From positions 1-64,000 of the forward strand of contig NZ_FTNU01000012.1 of NCBI RefSeq assembly GCF_900156515.1: a stretch of DNA of 64,000 bases. Reading direction: 5' to 3'. The notes under the pieces are model-generated. The model made no database searches. It was given only the letters and a program-made list of their open reading frames with translations, and had not been told where the DNA came from. Shown here piece after piece: positions 62,080-64,000 of this stretch. Position numbers and translations under genes: made by a program. Within the stretch, counting starts at the first letter, position 1, and every line of letters begins with the position of its first letter. The DNA is from Moraxella cuniculi DSM 21768. Its GTDB lineage: Bacteria > Pseudomonadota > Gammaproteobacteria > Pseudomonadales > Moraxellaceae.

Positions 62080-62804
62080 GTAGAAAGATTGTATTGGTAA
62101 CGGGTGCAAGCCGTGGTATTGGCAAGGCGATTGCTCAGCGTTTTGCTGCCGAAGGGCATTTTGTCATCGGCACCGCAACCAGTGAAAAGGGTGCAGAAGC
62201 CATTGCCGAATATCTGAGTGAGTCGGGCGGCATTGGGCGTGTGCTTGATGTATGCAGCGATGAGGCGATTGATAAATTATTTGAAGAGATTGACAGTGTC
62301 TATGGCGGCATTAATGTGTTGGTGAATAATGCAGGCATTACCAAAGATGGACTGCTGATGCGTATGAAAGACGAGGATTGGGCAAGTGTGATTGATACCA
62401 ATCTTAGTTCAATTTATCGCATGAGTCGCCGTGCCGTGCGTGGCATGATGAAGGCCAGACAAGGTCGCATTATCAACATTACCTCTGTGGTTGGGCAGAT
62501 GGGCAATGCAGGTCAGAGTAATTATGCAGCAACCAAGGCAGGTGCCGAAGGCTTTAGCCGTGCTTTGGCACGCGAGATAGGCTCTCGTGGGGTAACGGTA
62601 AACTGTGTCGCACCGGGCTTTGTAGAAACAGACATGACCGAAGAGTTGGACGAGCGACTCATCAGCTCCATGCTTGACGCTGTTCCACTTGGACGCATGG
62701 CTCAACCAGAAGAGATTGCAGCAGCGGTATCATTTCTTGCCAGTGATGATGCCAGCTATATCACAGGAGCCGTCTTGGCGGTCAATGGCGGCATGTATAT
62801 GTAA
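62076..62804 (+). CDS. fabG: 3-oxoacyl-ACP reductase
   Basis: 242 residues. The NADPH motif is VTGASRGIGKAI, with the catalytic SerTyrLys in NITSVVGQ and SNYAATKAG. It makes the first reduction in fatty acid elongation. Coupled to fabD; acpP follows after its own promoter. Confidence 0.97.
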   Translation: MSRKIVLVTGASRGIGKAIAQRFAAEGHFVIGTATSEKGAEAIAEYLSESGGIGRVLDVCSDEAIDKLFEEIDSVYGGINVLVNNAGITKDGLLMRMKDEDWASVIDTNLSSIYRMSRRAVRGMMKARQGRIINITSVVGQMGNAGQSNYAATKAGAEGFSRALAREIGSRGVTVNCVAPGFVETDMTEELDERLISSMLDAVPLGRMAQPEEIAAAVSFLASDDASYITGAVLAVNGGMYM

Positions 62805-62830
62805 CCATCAGCCGACACGGCGAAAAATGA

Positions 62831-62859
62831 TTGACAAATTTTCAGATTGTCGTTATTAT
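62831..62859 (+). promoter_or_regulatory. acpP promoter
   Basis: Perfect TTGACA (62831-62836), 17 bases, TATTAT (62854-62859), 126 bases before acpP. This fits the very high demand for ACP. Confidence 0.85.
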
Positions 62860-62985
62860 AAAAAGTGAACAAATGTAGCCATAAATGCTTGCACTTTTTG
62901 TGCAAATGCTTTATGATAGCCACAAGTTTTAAACAAGCCAAATGCAGCACGGTGCTGTCGGCTTATATTTATGAAGGAAACTATT

Positions 62986-63222
62986 ATGAGCGATATCGAA
63001 GCTAAAGTAAAAGATGCAGTAGCTGAGCAACTTGGTCTGAGCGTTGAAGAGATCAAAAACGAAGCCTCTTTCATGGACGATTTGGGTGCTGATTCATTGG
63101 ATTTGGTTGAGCTGGTTATGGCTTTTGAAAGCAGCTTTGGCATCACCATTCCTGATGAAGATTCAGCCGAGCTGACCACTGTACAAAAAGCCATTGATTA
63201 TGTTTCTGCAAAAGTTGCATAA
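62986..63222 (+). CDS. acpP: Acyl carrier protein
   Basis: 78 residues from ATG 62986 (AAGGA upstream). [18 protein letters not shown] contains the Ser that takes the phosphopantetheine arm. It carries acyl chains for FabD/FabG and others. Confidence 0.98.
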   Translation: MSDIEAKVKDAVAEQLGLSVEEIKNEASFMDDLGADSLDLVELVMAFESSFGITIPDEDSAELTTVQKAIDYVSAKVA

Positions 63223-63240
63223 TAATCAATTTTGCACAAA

Positions 63241-63266
63241 GCCACTCCTTGAGAGTGGTTTTTTGT
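63241..63266 (+). terminator. Terminator of acpP
   Basis: CCACTC (63242-63247) and GAGTGG (63253-63258) with six T following. Confidence 0.9.
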
Positions 63267-63394
63267 TGTACGCTTAGCACAGTTAGGATACATCTTGTAA
63301 CGCATTTATCATCAAACTCACATACAAGTTACGCAAAATTGGCTTATACTAAATCCATTAAATATCCACCAAGTAAAAACCATTGGGAGTTATT

Positions 63395-63877
63395 ATGAGC
63401 GTATTTAGTTTTGCAAAAGAAATTGGCGATAAATTGTTCAATCGCAACAAGCCAGCAGCACAAACCGAGCAGGCAGCACCTGCGGCTGAGCCAACCGCAC
63501 AGGAGATTGCCAATTTGCTTTTGGCACGCATTCAGGCACAAAATGTAAATATCAGTGGCTTGGTTGTCAATTATAACAGCGATACAGACACAGCAACACT
63601 GTCTGGCGTTGCCGAAACGCAGGCAGATCGTGAGCGTGCGCGTCTGGCCGTGGGCAATGTACAGCATGTGGCAACGGTGGTTGATGAAATTGAGGTCAAA
63701 GAGCCAGCAGCAGAATCTCGTTTTTATACCGTAAAATCTGGCGACACTTTGTCAAAAATCGCCAAAGAAATGTACGGCAATGCCAATGATTATATGAAAA
63801 TCTTTGATGCCAACAAGCCTATGCTATCTCACCCTGACAAAATCTATGTCGGACAGGTATTGCGTATTCCTGAGTGA
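63395..63877 (+). CDS. BON-LysM protein (Kbp/YgaU type)
   Basis: 160 residues from ATG 63395 (GGGAG upstream). The BON domain is about 35-100 (ISGLVVNYNSDTDTATLSG), the LysM about 108-158 (FYTVKSGDTLSKIAKEMYG). There is no signal peptide, as in E. coli Kbp, which is a cytoplasmic potassium-binding protein. The role here is assumed to be the same. Confidence 0.88.
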   Translation: MSVFSFAKEIGDKLFNRNKPAAQTEQAAPAAEPTAQEIANLLLARIQAQNVNISGLVVNYNSDTDTATLSGVAETQADRERARLAVGNVQHVATVVDEIEVKEPAAESRFYTVKSGDTLSKIAKEMYGNANDYMKIFDANKPMLSHPDKIYVGQVLRIPE

Positions 63878-63897
63878 TTGATTGGCTTGCTCATGAT

Positions 63898-63930
63898 AAA
63901 AATCCTAGGCGATGGCTTGGGATTTTTGTT
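63898..63930 (+). terminator. Terminator after the BON-LysM gene
   Basis: AAAAATCC...GGGATTTTT with an inner TAGGC/GCTTG part and a T run; imperfect stem. Confidence 0.6.
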
Positions 63931-64000
63931 TACTTGACAAGAAATTTATCATCACCAAGCTACCCAATGCCAAGGTATGCGTTGTCAAATAAGGCTTATC

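Overview
The window looks like chromosome of a Moraxellaceae gammaproteobacterium, most likely Moraxella. This is inferred from gene content, not from a database search. The pointers are split glyQ/glyS genes, a GatCAB amidotransferase (uncommon among gammaproteobacteria but normal near Acinetobacter/Moraxella), EpmC, RNase G, a trimeric autotransporter, the order rpmF-fabD-fabG-acpP, and a moderately AT-rich base composition.

Layout. 1-92: left end of an IS3-family insertion sequence running off the window. 184-8052: accessory island with a divergent XRE regulator and a HTH-led operon of three dynamin-like GTPases plus a leucine-rich-variant (LRV) repeat protein. 8312-13329: tRNA-Ser, glyS and glyQ, the last two separated by a decayed rhuM gene, an Asp/Asn-rich lipoprotein and an unknown protein. 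13493-18155: a promoter, a heptanucleotide-repeat leader ORF, then prpF and a tripartite tricarboxylate transporter. 18161-30433: housekeeping and salvage genes (pspC-like, nadR-pnuC, Mpo1-like, pgsA, HI0933-type flavoprotein, PreP-like peptidase, phosphatase, amino acid permease, TauD-like dioxygenase, universal stress protein). 30622-34320: an adenosine kinase joined in frame to a trimeric autotransporter. 34421-42609: OmpA-type lipoprotein, rpsU, small lipoprotein, cytochrome c, tRNA-Pro, gatB/GNAT/gatA/gatC, maf. 42797-58596: rng and the full S10-spc-alpha ribosomal protein block with secY and rpoA. 58592-63930: YciO-like remnant, epmC, yceD-rpmF, fabD-fabG-acpP and a BON-LysM protein.

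Most striking: (1) the operon HTH / dynamin / dynamin-LRV / dynamin at 809-8052, which resembles multi-dynamin membrane or anti-phage modules of the LeoABC/Eleos type but adds a long LRV solenoid. The second GTPase and the LRV ORF are separated only by an A8 tract, and removing one A fuses them. (2) Nine AGCTCAC repeats lie inside a well-expressed-looking leader ORF before prpF; a change to 8 or 11 copies would make that ORF end in TAATG on the prpF start codon. (3) Adenosine kinase is fused to an autotransporter that has no signal peptide, which is either a real deletion or a misassembly. (4) A strong terminator sits inside the spc operon between rpsH and rplF.

No rRNA, CRISPR array, prophage or replication origin was seen.
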